Positions 24,927 through 37,353 are shown, counted from the first letter of the stretch. The stretch: DNA of 64,000 nt from Lucinisca nassula (GCA_963580285.1 OY757013.1:150551564-150615563), one strand, 5' to 3'. The notes: generated by a model from the letters alone, not told the origin. A program made the numbers and translations.

Positions 24927-24961
<35 letters not shown>
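24927..24961. repeat. Poly-T run
   Basis: A run of about 35 T with no retroposon head visible on either side. Another homopolymer is the G run at 5639-5656. Confidence 0.9.
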
Positions 24962-25002
24962 CATATGAAAATTGATGTTTTTTCACAATTATAATCCAAT
25001 TA

Positions 25003-25072
25003 AAGATTGTGGGACTCGTTAGAGCCGCCTAATTAAGGCGGTTCTAACGAGTACCCACACTCTATTTTTAAG
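25003..25072. mobile_element. Core-only MITE remnant
   Basis: AAAGATTGTGGGACTCGTTA to GAGTACCCACACTCTATTTT: only the centre palindrome with its CCCACA flanks, without outer arms. Confidence 0.55.
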
Positions 25073-25074
25073 CC

Positions 25075-28000
25075 AAACCAGAGGACCAATGGTCCTGAAC
25101 CGCTCACCTGAGAACTGAGTGTATGTAGGGCCATTTGGTTTCTGAGAAGAAGTTTTTGAAGGGTTTTTACCATGGCAACCAACTGGGTCATATGACCTAA
25201 ACCATTGGAACAAACTTTTGTTCCTCCATTCCATAGAGGCTTCAAGTGAAATTTGGCTTAAATTTGCACACGTGTTTTTCAAAAGAAAAAGAAAAAAAAA
25301 TGTTTTTAAAAAGAAAAAAAATGTTTTTTATTATCTGAGTGAGCATTGATCAAGGTCACCGTAGTAACCGTGACCGTTTGTACTCATGCAGCTACTCATT
25401 AAATTGTTTAGCTGATAGCATATACGGTGTACATGTACTATTTAAGTTCACAGGCAATAACAGTGTTCGAAAAATTACTTATTTCCTCTTTTTCCTATCA
25501 AAAGCACAAGTAACAAAATTTGACCTTGGTGTAAAATGGGTCAAGGTCAACCCAGTCATTAGACTGACTCAACATTTAAACACATTACAAGCTTTTCATT
25601 TGAACAAATTACAATGGCCAATAGGCCCCAATACTGCAGTCATAGTTTCAAGGCAATTGGCCCACTAATTCAAAAAGATGTGTTTTGCATATACAGTCAT
25701 GGCTGCCATTTTGGTCATGTGACCCGAACCAATTGAACAAATTTCATTTCCATTCCATAAAAGCTTCACATGAAATGTGATTTCAATTTACCCAGAAGTT
25801 TTTAATGAATATATATTAAGGTCCAACTCCAATTGACCTTGATCTTTGATACTCAAGTAGCTTCATTTACTCACTCAGTAAATTGCATCTACAAATTTAA
25901 AGTTCACATGCAACAATACTTTCCAAATAATAGCAATATCCCCACCCCCAACCCCCATACAAAAGCATCAGCAATCAAATTTGACGTGGATGTAAATTGG
26001 GTTAAGGCCGCCAAGTCACCAGTTGAATAAACTATGATGGGCCCGAGATTCAAAAGCTAAATTACAAATTTCAAGCCAATTGCCCAAGTGATTCCAGAGA
26101 AGAAGGTTTTCGAAGTGTTTTAAACATATATGAGCATGGTGGCCATATTGGTTATGTGACTAAACTTAGATTAATAAATTTTCGTTTCATTGCCCCTGAA
26201 AGCTTTAATATGAACTTTGGTTGCAAACAGTCAAAATGCTTTAAAGAAAAACATTTTAATTTTCATATCTGAATGACCTTGGGCCAAGGACCATACAAAA
26301 GCTTATGTGACCAAAGTTGCCTTTAGCGTAAAATAGGTCAAGGTCATTCAGGGGAAATCGTTTGAACAAACTATAATTAGCTCGAGTCCCCAATGCTCAC
26401 ATACCAAGTTCCAAAAGAAGTTAAATATTTCTGAATGGTTTTTACATTATATAGGCTGTGCCATAATGTTCATGTGACCAAACTCATATTTATTAATTTT
26501 TCATTCCTTGATCCTAAATGCTTTCACATAAAATTTAGTTACAAGTGAACATCTGTTTTTTTTTGTTTTTTTTTTCTTTTTTTGGTTTGTTTTGTTTTTT
26601 TAGAAACAAAAAAGATAAGATTTACTTTTCATGCCTGAATGACTTTGGGCCAAGGTCAAGAACTCATATAGCCAACTGCATCTGCCAATTTTCAGGTCAC
26701 GTGGTGAAAATACACGGTTTTGATTAATTCCCAAACAGAAGCCTATGTGACCGAAGTTGACATTGGCTTGAAATAGGCCAATGTCATGGAGGGGGGGGGG
26801 GCACCATTTGAACAAGTCATGATTGGCTTAAGTCCCCAATGTTCCATATCAAGTTTCAAGATAACTAGTCCAATGGTTCGGGAGAAAAAGTTGTATGTGA
26901 CAAAAGGCCAGGGATCATCATTTGAACAAACTGTGATTAGCACAAGTCCCCAATGCTACACACCAAGCTTCATGATAATAGACCCACTGGTTCCAGAGAA
27001 GAAGATTTCTGAAGGTTTTTCTACCTTATATGGGTAATTTTCATTTCATTGCTCCTGAAATCTTTCATATGAAATTTGGTTGCAAACAGTCAAAATGCCT
27101 TTGTTTTGAGAAAACAATTTTAATTTTCGTATCTGAATGACCTTGGGCAAAGGTCAAGGAATGACGTTGACCTTGAATACTCTGTGGTTTCAACTATTCC
27201 TGTAGGTAACGGAATACACATTGTTTATGCTGCAACAGTTTCCAAAAAATATACAGCTATGACGTTTTCCCATACAAAAGCTTATGTGACCAAAATAGAC
27301 CTTTGCATAAAATAGGTCAAGGTCATCCAGGAGAAATTATTTGAACAAACTATGATTAGCTCGAGTGCCCATTGCTACATACCAAGTTCCGAAAGAAGTT
27401 AAATATTTTCTGAAGGGTTTTTACTCTATAAAGGCTGTGCCATATTGTTCATGTGACCAAACACATATTTATTAATTTTCATTCCTTGTTCCTAAAAGCT
27501 TTCACATGAAATTTGATTACAAATGAACCTCTGATTTTAGTTAGAAAAAAACAAAACAAATAAGATTTAATTTTCATATCTGAATGACTTTGGGCCAAGG
27601 TCAAGCACTCTAAGCTAACTGCATCTGCCAATTTTCAGGTCACAGGGTGCAGATACACGGTTTTGATTATTTCCCATACAAAAGCTTATGTGACCGAAGG
27701 ATTGGCTTGAAATAGGACAATGTCATCCAGGGGGCACCGTTTGAACAAGTCATGATTGGCTTAAGTCCCCATCGCCTTGTTCCTAAAAGCTTTCAAATGA
27801 TCTTTGTTTATAAATGGACCTGTTTAATAAGTTTAAATTTTCATATAATAATGTCCTTGTGCCAAGGTTTAGGAATGACATTTGCCTTGAATATTTCTGA
27901 AGTTTCAGTAACTTATTTTGCTAACTGCTTCTGCTAAAATAAATGAAAAAATACACGGTTTTGACATCCCAATACAAAAGCCTATGTGACGAAAGTCCAG

Positions 28001-29700
28001 GGATCATCATTTGAACAAACTATGATTGGCACAAGCACCCAATGCTACACACCAAGTTTCATGATGATCGACCCATTGGTTCTAGAGAAGAAGACTTCTG
28101 AAGGTTTTTTTTTTACCTTATATGGGCAATTTTCATTTCATTGCTCCTGAAATCTTCAATATGAAATTTGGTTGCAAACAGTCTGCTTCTGAGAAAAACA
28201 ATTTTAATTTTCATATCTGAACGACCTTGGGCCAAGGTCAAGGAATGACGTTGACCTTGAATACTCTGTAGTTTCCATTATTCATGTAGCTAATTGAATA
28301 ACATTGTTTATGCTGCAACAGTTTCAAAAACGAAATAAACAGCTTTGACTTTTTTCCCATACAAAAGCTAACGTGACAAAAGTTAACCCTTAGCGTAAAA
28401 TACGACAGTGTCATCTAGCGGAAATTATTTGAACAAACTATGATTAGCTCGAGTCCCCAATGCTATATATATACCAAGTCCCAAAAGAAGGTAAATTTTT
28501 CTGAATGTTTGCATATTGTTCATGTGACCAAACTCATATTTATTAATTTTCATTCCTTGTTCCTAAAAGCTTTCACATAAAATTTAGTTACAAATGAACC
28601 TCTGATTTTTTTAAAAAAAAAATAATAATAATTTTCATACCTGAAAGACTTTGGGCCAAGGTCAAGAACTCATATAGCTAACTGCATCTGCCAATTTTCA
28701 GGTCACGTGGTGAAAATACACGGTTTTGATTATTTCCCATATAAAAGCCTGTGTGACCGAAGTTGACATTGGCTTGAAATAGGCCAATGTCATCCAGGGG
28801 GGCACCATTTGAACAAGTCATGATTGGTTTAAGTCCCCAATGTTCCATACCTAGTCTCATGATAACTTGTCCAATGGTTCCGGTGAAAAAGATTTCTGAA
28901 GGGTTATAATCTTATATAGGCATGTCGGTCGTATTGGCAATGAGACCAAACTCATGTTAGCCAAATTATGATTGGCACAAGTTCCTAATGCTACATGATA
29001 ATCGACCCACTGGTTCCAGAGAAGAAGATTTCTGAACGTTTTTTTTTTTTTTTTTTACCTTATATAGGCATGGTGGCCATATTGGTCATGTAACCATATT
29101 CAAACGGATTAATTTTCCTTTCCTTGTGCCTAAAAGCTTCCATATGAAATTTGGTTTAAAATGGCCATGTGGTTTCTGAGAAAGATAAGTTTATATTTCT
29201 GAACGATCTTACCGCCTGTAGTGTTTCAATTACTCGTTTAGCTTACTGCATCTGCCATTTTTCAGATCACAGGCTGCAATAGTTTCTGAAAAATACAAGG
29301 TTTTGACTTTTCCCATTTAAAAGTCTATGCATCCAAATTAGACCTAGGTCAAGGTCTTCCAGCTGGGGCCATCATTTTGAACTTGAGTCCCCAATGCTAC
29401 ATAACAAGTTTCGTGACAATCGGCCCACTGGTTCTGGAGCAGAAGCTTTTTGAAGGTGTTTTTTTTTTTTTTTTTTTTTTTTAATTTATACGGGCCCGGA
29501 CCCCACGAACACTTATATGACCCGGCCCCCGAGAACAAACTTTCATTCCCCCATCCCGGTGAAGTTCCATATGAATTTAGTCTTTGATTGACCCTGCAAT
29601 TTTGAAGATCTTTGAAAATGGTGAACGGAAGGACGACGGACAGACGGACGACGGGCCATGGCTATACTATACGCTCACCTATATGAGACTAAAGGCTCAG
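25075..29700. repeat. 4.6-kb degenerate array element
   Basis: Overlapping units of TTTTACCATATAGGCATGGT-like, GTGACCAAACTCATATTTA, TTTCATATGAAATTTGGTTG, TGACCTTGGGCCAAGGTCAA, ATACAAAAGCTTATGTGACC and ACCAAGTTTCATGATAATAG, in an order repeated about five times (for example ACAAGTCATGATTGGCTTAA near 26812 and 28813). Ends with GGACGACGGACAGACGGACG at 29629-29650 and CTCACCT. No coding. Confidence 0.65.
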
Positions 29701-30500
29701 ATACGGAAAATATTGTTTACTCACTTGTAAACCCTACTTTCTGTGTATAATGTGGTGTTTACAAGGGCTCGTAAACCTGATGCTCATTAGCGCCGTCCAA
29801 CTGAGTCTAACTGAGACACACACAGTCCATGTTTTTAACAGAAAAAAAACAACATCAGAACAAATGTCCGTCTAGTTGCACTGTGTCACACGAGGGTGTT
29901 GCCTTGATAAAAAGTAAAAGGAAAAAACAGCATGTTGTGCGAACAAGATAATATGTTGTCCGCACAAGATAATTTCTTAATTATTATCTTGTGCGCACAA
30001 CTTATAAAAAGTAAAAAATCATGTCCCTTCCCGGGTTCCGTAGTATTAGGATATTAAGAGTAGTCATATTTTGAGGTACGTTTTGTAGTATGTTTGAAAA
30101 TAAATACCTTGAGGCTGTTTATCTTTTCTGTTGTTTGTGTATTATTATTGTTATTGTCATTATTTGTTGTTGTTGTTGATGATGATGATGCTGCTGTTAT
30201 TGTTGTTGCTGTTGTTGTTGTTAAAGATGATAATACCGGTACCTGAGTACCCACAATGTGGTTTTGAAGCAAAATGATAATTATGTATATCTTTGTACAC
30301 CCCAGTTTGCTCTATATAATGTGTGTTTTATGCGAGTAAGTTATATCCAAAAATAATATAGAGGCATAAAAACCATATATGCCAATGTGATAAGCTGTTG
30401 AATAATTGTCGAAGACTTTAAGATTTTCACTGAAATTTGAATATCAACGGGCCGGATACACGTGAAACTTTATTGTACTTGCAGCAACACACCAAAACCA
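29701..30500. other. MITE fragments and simple repeats
   Basis: Arms like family A/B (GTAAACCCTACTTTCTGTGT; GTACCCACAATGTGG) in worn form, a palindrome of CAAGATAAT with TTGTGCG at 29937-30005, and GTT/GAT repeats at 30120-30230. Confidence 0.45.
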
Positions 30501-30731
30501 TCACGTGAACAAGTCCGTGAAATGAACACCCCTAAACCTCACTTTATACAGAGAAAACTTGGGTTTAAGTGAGGTATTTTTTTGCTCCAAGACATAGGTT
30601 GTGGGTGCTCGTTAGAACCGCCTCAATGTTTGCAGTATTTATAGGAAAAATATCACAAATTTTTATCAGAAAAGTAGCCATTTTGGAGATGTGAAAAATG
30701 CCGTATGTCACACGGGTGTGTCATCGTAATG
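30501..30731 (+). mobile_element. MITE family B copy (first of an inverted pair)
   Basis: TCACGTGAACAAGTCCGTGA to GTGTGTCATCGTAATG; half centre GTGCTCGTTAGAACCGCCTC. Arm AAGTAGCCATTTTGGAGATG. Confidence 0.7.
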
Positions 30732-30890
30732 TGCTGTAGTGTTCAGTGTTTCCTCGTGTGGTTTATTATACCCCCATGAAACATTTCTAGCACAGATGCC
30801 AAACATAAACAATCCATCAAAAGTTGTCAAGCAGATTGATCAAAAGGCCTAGAGTTTAGGTTTCAGATATTTCAGACTCTTGGAACCTGA

Positions 30891-31147
30891 CATATCATCG
30901 TGCGACATAGTGCATTTTTCACATCTCAAAATGGCTACTTTTCTGATGAAAATCCGTAATATTTTTTCTTATGTATACTGCAAAAATATGTTGTGGGTGC
31001 TCGTTAGAACCGCCTCATTGAGTACCCACAACATATATCTTGGACCAGAAATAAGAAATATATTGTATATCCCCGTAAACCCAAGTTTTCTATGTATAAA
31101 GTGGGGTTTAGGGGGTGTTCATTTCACGGGCTTGTTCACGTGTTGTG
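30891..31147 (-). mobile_element. MITE family B copy (second of an inverted pair)
   Basis: CATATCATCGTGCGACATAG to GGCTTGTTCACGTGT, the reverse orientation of the copy at 30501, with CATCTCAAAATGGCTACTTT. The two copies 160 bp apart can pair with each other. Confidence 0.7.
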
Positions 31148-31294
31148 ATTCACCATTTTCTCCAAAGGAGGCACTTTTGGGACTGGTTTCTTGCATAATA
31201 ATTTGCCCTATATATGTTAACTCTCAGGTGTAAGCCTGCTCAGGTAATGTGTGGTATTGTGATATGACCTAAATGTTTGGGAGACAAACATATA

Positions 31295-32570
31295 CGAGGG
31301 TAGGCTGAAAAGTTCTGAGCCTGACCAAGATCCAATGGTTTGTCCGTGCCTTATTTTTCAACATGGTCTCCCTTCCTGTCCACACACTTCCTCCAGCGAT
31401 GCTGGAGTCCTTGGATCCAAGTGGTATAGAAGGTCTCATCTTGGTCCCTGAAAAAACTCCTCCACAGCAGCTATCACCTTCTCGTCTGACCGATAATGCT
31501 GCCCAGCCAAGTGCTTTTTCATGTTTGGAAACAGAAAATAATCTGATGTAGCTAGATCATGTGATTACGGAGGGTGATCGACAATTGTGAAGCCACAGTC
31601 ATGCACAACATCCATTGCGACAACCGATTTCTGAGCAGGCGCATTGTCCTGATGGAACATGAACCCTTTTGTCAATTTTCCGGGTCGTTTAGCCTTAATT
31701 GCTTTTCGCAATTGTTTTAGCAGATCTGCATAATACTCCCCATTAATTGTTCTGCCCTTTTGAAGGTAATCTATGAATATTATACCCTTTGCATCCCAGA
31801 ACACTGATGTCATTACCTTCCCTGCAGAGGAGACAATATTTGCCTTCTTTGGAGGGGGTGGGCCAGGGTGCTTCCATTGCATGGATTGTCTTTTGGTCTC
31901 TGGCTCAACGTGATGAACCCAACACTCATCCTGAGTGACAAAACGGTCAAGAAAACCGTCTTGGTCTGCTTCAAAAATAGCCAAGTTGGCTTGTGACAGG
32001 TTCAGTCTGGTCAGGCGTCAAAAGCCGTGGCACCCATCTGGCGGAAACCTTCGACATTCCTAATTCACTGTGTAGAATGTTCTCTACTCGTTCATGGGAG
32101 ATGCACACAGTGTTAGCTAACTGATTCACAGTTAAACGCCTGTCATCCATCACGGCCCTGTGCGCTTGGCTGATGGTTTCCTCAGTTGTTGCCGTTGTTG
32201 GTCTTCAACACCGGTCATCATCTTCAAGGCTGTCCTTGCCCATCTTAAAATAAGCTGCCAACCTTTTCATGGTTGCATACGAAGGAGCATCATCCCCTTA
32301 TGTAGCAACCATATCGGCATGAATGTCCTTAGGAGCTAATCCCTTTTTATGGCGGTACTTGGTGACACCACGATGCCAGATTTTGTCCATTTTCTCAAAA
32401 ACGTGCCAGTATCAATTTTCAAAGTCTAGAATTTCTATGTTATTGCAGGTAAGCTTGAACTCATTTGAGTCAAATCAAGTAACAAAGGTTTGGATTTAAT
32501 GAATACAAAATTTCATGGCTCTTCGATGCCTGCTTCTTGGTCAGGCTCAGAACTTTTCAGCCTACCCTCG
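31295..32570 (-). mobile_element. mariner element with perfect 36-bp TIRs
   Basis: 1276-bp element flanked by TA on both sides (31293-31294, 32571-32572). The two ends are identical inverted repeats over 36 bases, beginning CGAGGGTAGGCTGAAAAGTT. The inside is one mariner transposase on the minus strand. Confidence 0.93.
31351..32390 (-). pseudogene. mariner (DD34D) transposase, broken
   Basis: Full-length family size (about 346 codons from ATG at 32390 to TAA at 31351). Helix-turn-helix part: RLTVNQLANTVCISHERVEN. Catalytic part: FVTQDECWVHH (first Asp), FMFHQDNAPAQKS (second Asp) and SHDLATSDYFLFPNMKKHL (third Asp), with exactly 34 residues between the last two, the DD34D pattern. Inactivating changes seen: in-frame TAA after MVAT, TGA after EDDDR-C, a frameshift near 32000 before LSQANLAIFEAD, and a TAA replacing Tyr in the HPPYS motif (31562-31566). 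Cut-and-paste activity would need enzyme from elsewhere. Confidence 0.9.
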
Positions 32571-32600
32571 TACATGTACATGAAAGAAGTACCAATCATT

Positions 32601-33445
32601 GTTAACAAGTCCGTGTAATGAACACCCATCTAAACCCTACTTTATATAGCGAAAAGTGGGGTTTACAGGGCTATACATTATTTTTTATGCCCCCGCTATT
32701 CGAAGAATGGTGGAAAGGGCATACAGCGCTGCCCCTGTCGTCCGACCGTCCGTGCGTCCGTGCGTCCGAAACTTAAACGCGGCCAATAACTTCCTAATTT
32801 TTTGATGGATTTTAAATTTACTTAGCAGAAATGTTAACCATCATGAGCGACGTGTCACGTGCAAAAGCCAGGTCCGTACCTCCAAGGTCAAGGTCATACT
32901 TAGAGGTCGAAGGTCAAAAAAAGGGTCCGAAACTTAAACGCAGTCAACAACTTTCTTACTTCTGGATGGATTTTGAAATTACTTTGTAGAAATGTTAACC
33001 ATCATGAGACGATGTGACACATGCAAACCCAGATCTGTACCTCCAAGGTCAAGGTCATACTTAGAGGTAGAATGTCAAAAAAATGGTCCAAAACATAAAC
33101 ACGGTCAATAACTTTCTTATCTTTTGAAATTACTTGGCAGAAATGTTGGCCATCATGAGACAATCTGCCTCACACAAAAGGTCCTTACCTCCAAGTTCAA
33201 GGTCATACTTAGAGGTCAAATGGGAAAAAAGGGTCCAAAACTTAAACACGGTCAGTAACTATATATGGATGAATACGAACATAGACATATTTTCAGGCGG
33301 GGGCACCCGTGTACTATGGACGCATTTCTAGTCTTATTCATGCTCCAAGACATAGGCTGCTCGTAACAATAAGAAACATATCAGAAAATTTCATCGTTTT
33401 GGAGATATGAAAGAATGTACAATGTCATGTAATGTCATGAACATG
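32601..33445. mobile_element. MITE family B split by a TIR-bounded element
   Basis: 32601-32695 has GTTAACAAGTCCGTGTAATG and AAAAGTGGGGTTTACAGGGC; 33334-33445 has TGCTCCAAGACATAGGCTGC and TTTGGAGATATGAAAGAATG. The gap is filled by the element at 32696. Confidence 0.7.
32696..33333. repeat. TIR-bounded array element, TATGCCCCC type
   Basis: Left TATGCCCCCGCTATTCGAAG, a CCGTCCGTGCGTCCGTGCGT microsatellite, about four 125-bp units of CCAAGGTCAAGGTCATACTT and GGTCCGAAACTTAAACGC, and right end GGCGGGGGCACCCGTGTACT. Confidence 0.65.
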
Positions 33446-33824
33446 CATCAATCTCCTCTAGTCGAGTCATCTGACAATCACATATCATTCAAGCCATGAT
33501 CATGTGATAGATTTATGTTCATGATTCATGAATATCTTCATACGAATACTAGGGTGAAATGCATTGTTTAATTACCTGTGAATTTAATCCTAAATCAAAA
33601 TATTTTGTTAGTTCTAATCAGGAAATGATATTTCCTATGAAAATGTGTAATTATAACACTTACTGTTTAAAATCATATTTATATACAATAACAATAGGAT
33701 ATCTTGTTATCTTGTTATGATATGATAACTGATACACGCGGATGTGCCCCCACTATATGCATGTGTTCACAATCGTCCATGCTAGTTATCAAGCTAAATA
33801 TTCCTACAAGCTTCGTTACAAGGT
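33446..33824. other. No recognisable feature
   Basis: AT-rich; TTGTTATCTTGTTATGATATG simple stretch at 33700. Nothing coding. Confidence 0.5.
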
Positions 33825-34115
33825 ATATCAGCGCCCCCGCCCACCAGGCTTGGAGTTTGGCTGCATGGTGCTTTTGCGCAGAGCTGAAACCGATCGAACA
33901 ACCGCTTGGAAAGTCTCAGGCTGCCCAGGCAAAGTGGTGAATGTGGGACAGTCCCCGCGTATAATGGCGTATAACCCCTAGCGGTTTGTTTGTTCCGTAG
34001 AGCTTGAGCTGTCATTTCATCTCGATGTCTGGCAAAAGTCCCATAAAATGGAAGCAAAGTCTCCAAAATGACCAGAGTAATGTTGATTTGGACTTTAAGC
34101 CACAAACAAATAAAA
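33825..34115 (+). mobile_element. R1 repeat copy
   Basis: CGCCCCCGCCCACCAGGCTT, GCGCAGAGCTGAAACCGATC, GAGCTGTCATTTCATCTCGA, GGAAGCAAAGTCTCCAAAAT and a worn CAAACAAATAAA tail. This copy includes the 5-prime part (GGCTTG..GAGCTGAAACCGA). Confidence 0.7.
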
Positions 34116-34218
34116 ACAATGTTTTATGTAAAAACACTGACAGCGCTTGTCTCTTGAGTGTAGACTGTATAAATGGTCCTTGATGGGCTCCTAGACTGTT
34201 CTGATCATTCCTTATATT

Positions 34219-34302
34219 CATGTACAGTAAGCAAACAGTGTGGAACCTGATCAGACGCCGCGTTCTGTGGCGCCTGATCTGGGTTTCACTGCCAAACCCA
34301 AG
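34219..34302. mobile_element. MITE family E copy
   Basis: GCAAACAGTGTGGAACCTGA then TCAGACGCCGCGTTCTGTGG; the right arm is partly lost. Confidence 0.65.
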
Positions 34303-34321
34303 ACATAATTCCAGCCCAGTG

Positions 34322-34532
34322 TCCCGTGGCCTATAGGATCAGAGCGCTGACTCTTCATCATTAGGTCTCTCACCGCTTTGGGTTCGCGCCTCGCTCAGGC
34401 CACATGTGAGACGCCAAGTTCTGCAACGAAATGTCAGGTGGTTTTTCTCCTGATTCTCCGGTATTCGCCCACCTCTGAATAATAAGTGAAATAATCTTGA
34501 AAGGGCCATAAGACCCCCAAAAATCCAGTCCA
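34322..34532 (+). mobile_element. S3 SINE, forward copy
   Basis: CCGTGGCCTATAGGATCAGA, CTCACCGCTTTGGGTTCGCG, CCAAGTTCTGCAACGAAATG and CTTGAAAGGGCCATAAGACC follow S3 from head to end. It abuts a family D MITE at 34533. Confidence 0.75.
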
Positions 34533-34778
34533 GGGCCCAGTTGTTCAAAGCATCGTTAGCTTAACGAGCTCGTTAGTGGTCATATTGTTAACTGTTCTAG
34601 CAAGTTTAATATGTAAAATTTTGGAATTTTTGCTGAAAAAATGTGAGCAGCTTTTGCATCCACAAAAGCTGCTCACATTTTTTCAGCAAAAATTTCAGCA
34701 TATTTGCCATATTTTATTGATCAAAGTTTTAACAATACGTTAACTAACGACATCGCTAGTTTTGAACAACTGGCCCCA
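34533..34778. mobile_element. MITE family D copy
   Basis: GGGCCCAGTTGTTCAAAGCA to TTTTGAACAACTGGCCCC, with the hairpin GTGAGCAGCTTTTGCATCCA CAAAAGCTGCTCAC. Confidence 0.85.
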
Positions 34779-34848
34779 GATTGCATAGCATGTTACGCAA
34801 CACACTGACCGCAATGCGATAAGAATTACGCGGCTATTTTCTATAAAT

Positions 34849-35082
34849 GAGCCCCGCCAAGCGAATTTGTGCCTTCGAGCATTCCGTCATGACAAATTTA
34901 AACTGCGCATGCCCAGCCATTCAGAGGGGCCAGGAATATGGCTTTCTGTCTGAAGACTCCTCTTGATTCACTGCTTGTATGAGCGAGCAGCGAAGGTTCT
35001 GGCGAGACTGCGCGCAGGCCGGCTCGCCTGAATCTTCGCTGCTCGCATAGGCGATAAGTACCAAAATCGCTTGACGGGGCCC
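34849..35082 (-). mobile_element. MITE family F copy, opposite orientation
   Basis: Reverse complement of 21003-21238 throughout: GAGCCCCGCCAAGCGAATTT, GCCCAGCCATTCAGAGGGGC, GCGAGCAGCGAAGGTTCTGG, ending CGCTTGACGGGGCCC. Confidence 0.85.
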
Positions 35083-35164
35083 AAATAATCATTACCCGTA
35101 TTTTCTGCAAATCAGTGATAGTCACGTGGACATCAAAAGAGTGTTAGTTTGATTTTTACCTGGA

Positions 35165-36545
35165 ACCAGTGCTTCAGCTGAAGTGCACGACCCGCCGGAT
35201 GCTTTTAGCTTTATGAGTGTTACCATATATGGGTATGGCGGCCATTTTGGTCATGTGACCTGGACCTAAAACGGTTCCCCCAATAAATGCGCCTTATCGT
35301 AAGGAGCAAAAATATATCTTATACTTTAGTGCTGTATTCTGAATCGTTTGCAGGATAAAATACATTCTCACTTTTCCAATACAAAAGCATATGTGTCAAA
35401 GTCTGACCTAGGCACAAAGAATGTCAAGGTCAACCCAGGGTCACTATTTTAGCAATTTATGATGGGCCTACGTCCCAGATGCTATTTATCAAGTTTCGTG
35501 GAAATCTGCCCAGTGGTTCTGGAGAAGACTATTTTTGAAGGGTTTTTACCATATATGGCTTGGCGGCTATTTTGGTCAAGTGACCTGGACCCCATGAGCA
35601 AATTTTGGTTTCCCCCATCCCATAAAGGCTCCATATGAAATGTGACTTCAATCGGCCCAACGGTTTCCGAGGAGAAGCAGTTCGAAAATTTTCACATTTT
35701 TCGCCTCGGCGAGGCTATACTAAATGGTATGTAATATTTCGCAAGTTAAATGGTTAGATCTCATTGATATCTATCAGTATGCCAAAAATTGTTTAAATAT
35801 TCCAAGCGGTTAAGTCACTATCACCAATTTTCACAAACGGGTTACGGACGGACAGACAGACTGACCATATATGGCTTGGCGGCCATTTTGGTCATGTGAC
35901 CTGGACCCCAAGAGCAAATTTTGGTTTCCCCCATCCCATAGAGGCTCCATATGAAATTTGACTTCAATCGGCCCAACGGCTTCCGAATAGAAGCAGTTCG
36001 AATATTATCACATTTTTTGCCTCGGCGAGGCTATACTAAATGGAATGTAATATTTCGCAAGTTCATTGGTTAGATCTCATTGATATCTATCAGTATGCCA
36101 AAAATTGTTTAAATATTCCAAGCGGTAAAGTCACTATTACCAATTTTCACAAACGGGTTACGGACGGACAGACAGACAGACCATATATGGCTTGGCGGCC
36201 ATTTTGGTCATGTGACCTGGACCCCATGAGCAAATTTTGGTTTCCCCCATCCCATAGAGGCTCCAGATGAAATTTGACTTCAATCGGCCCAACGGTTTCT
36301 GTATAGAAGCAGTTCGAAAATTTTCACATTTTTTTGCCTCGGCGAGGCTATACTAAATGGAATGTAATATTTCGCAAGTTCATTGGTTAGATCTCATTGA
36401 TATCTATCAGTATGCCAAAAATTGTTTAAATATTCCAAGCGGTTAAGTCACTATCACCAATTTTCACAAACGGGTTACGGACGGGCAGACAGACTGACAG
36501 ACTGACAGAATGACACGGTGATTTTAGGGCACTTAGAAAATCAAC
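35165..36545. repeat. Tandem repeat, 316-bp unit, three copies plus related lead-in
   Basis: GCCTCGGCGAGGCTATACTA occurs at 35703, 36019 and 36336 (spacing 316 and 317). Unit order: CATATATGGCTTGGCGGCCA, TTTTGGTCATGTGACCTGGA, CTCCATATGAAATTTGACTT, GGTTAGATCTCATTGATATC, ACGGGTTACGGACGGACAGA. Copies are close to identical, so the duplication is recent. 35215-35570 is a diverged relative that also resembles the 25075-29700 array. Confidence 0.8.
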
Positions 36546-37066
36546 CGACTTCAGTCGGTCGCTTTTTCTGCGGGTCGTGCAATTTACGATTTTATTCAAG
36601 TACCTTGCAAACGCCGGGAAAGACACAGACATCATACCTGATAAGGGACCTTGAGGGACCCCTCAATGAGAAGAATTTTGAATAAGTGTCATGGAATCGC
36701 AAAACTTCTATGAGACCTTAAACCACTTAAAGCAGCAGGCCTCGACAGTATACATACCTATATATTGGAAGTGGCTGCTGAAGAGCTGCCTTTTGTCTAA
36801 ACAGTGATATTTAAAACATCCACCGACGCCGGATCCATTCAGACTGGAAGAAGACTCTGAAACCACCTTTCTTCAAAAGAGCCGGTAGACTCCAGCCCTC
36901 AAACGTCAGACCGGTATCGTTAAAGCCTTGGAATATACTGTATACCCAGTTCCTTCAGAAAGACATCCTATGCGACAACCAGCATGGTTTTGTGCCAAAA
37001 CTGCTTAGCCAAACCTTAGGCCTACATAGTATCACCAGCCAGTTACGCTCAGGAAAAGATCAAGTA

Positions 37067-37353
37067 AATAGGAGAGTCAATGGTGACGTGTATCTTCTGT
37101 TACGGGGGCGTCCAACTGATAGTGGCTTACAGTTGGACAAGGCCTGCTGTCCTTGCAGCAGGTAAGGGGGAGTGGGGGTATGTTTAATTCTTCTGGCTCT
37201 ACACTTTGATTCAATTTCCTCTTTCTCACTGTCCCTCACTTTCATCTCCTCTACCTCTTCTATCTCTTTTCTCCCTTTCTCTGGGAGACGACACAAAATG
37301 ACCCACAAGGGTTGACGTGTAGTTAAAACCCAAAACAATCAATCAATCAATCA
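37067..37353 (+). mobile_element. SINE-like insertion with (CAAT)n tail and TSD
   Basis: 287-bp insert flanked by the perfect 8-bp duplication ATCAAGTA (37059-37066 and 37354-37361). It ends AAAATGACCCACAAGGGTTG, a GTTAAAACCCAAAACAATC-type tail and CAATCAATCAATC, that is, the tail shared by the other SINEs here. Removing it joins SGKDQV to DVVQFDFSK in frame in the surrounding LINE. I see no clear Pol III box A/B in its head. Confidence 0.7.

Larger units (their letters stand above)
23798..25002. other. Mostly unassigned
   Basis: Holds only the family E MITE (24225-24296), three tandem copies of TTCGTACAAATG-like sequence at 24385-24445, and the poly-T. The overlapping frames at 24451-24693 show no domain. 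Confidence 0.4.
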
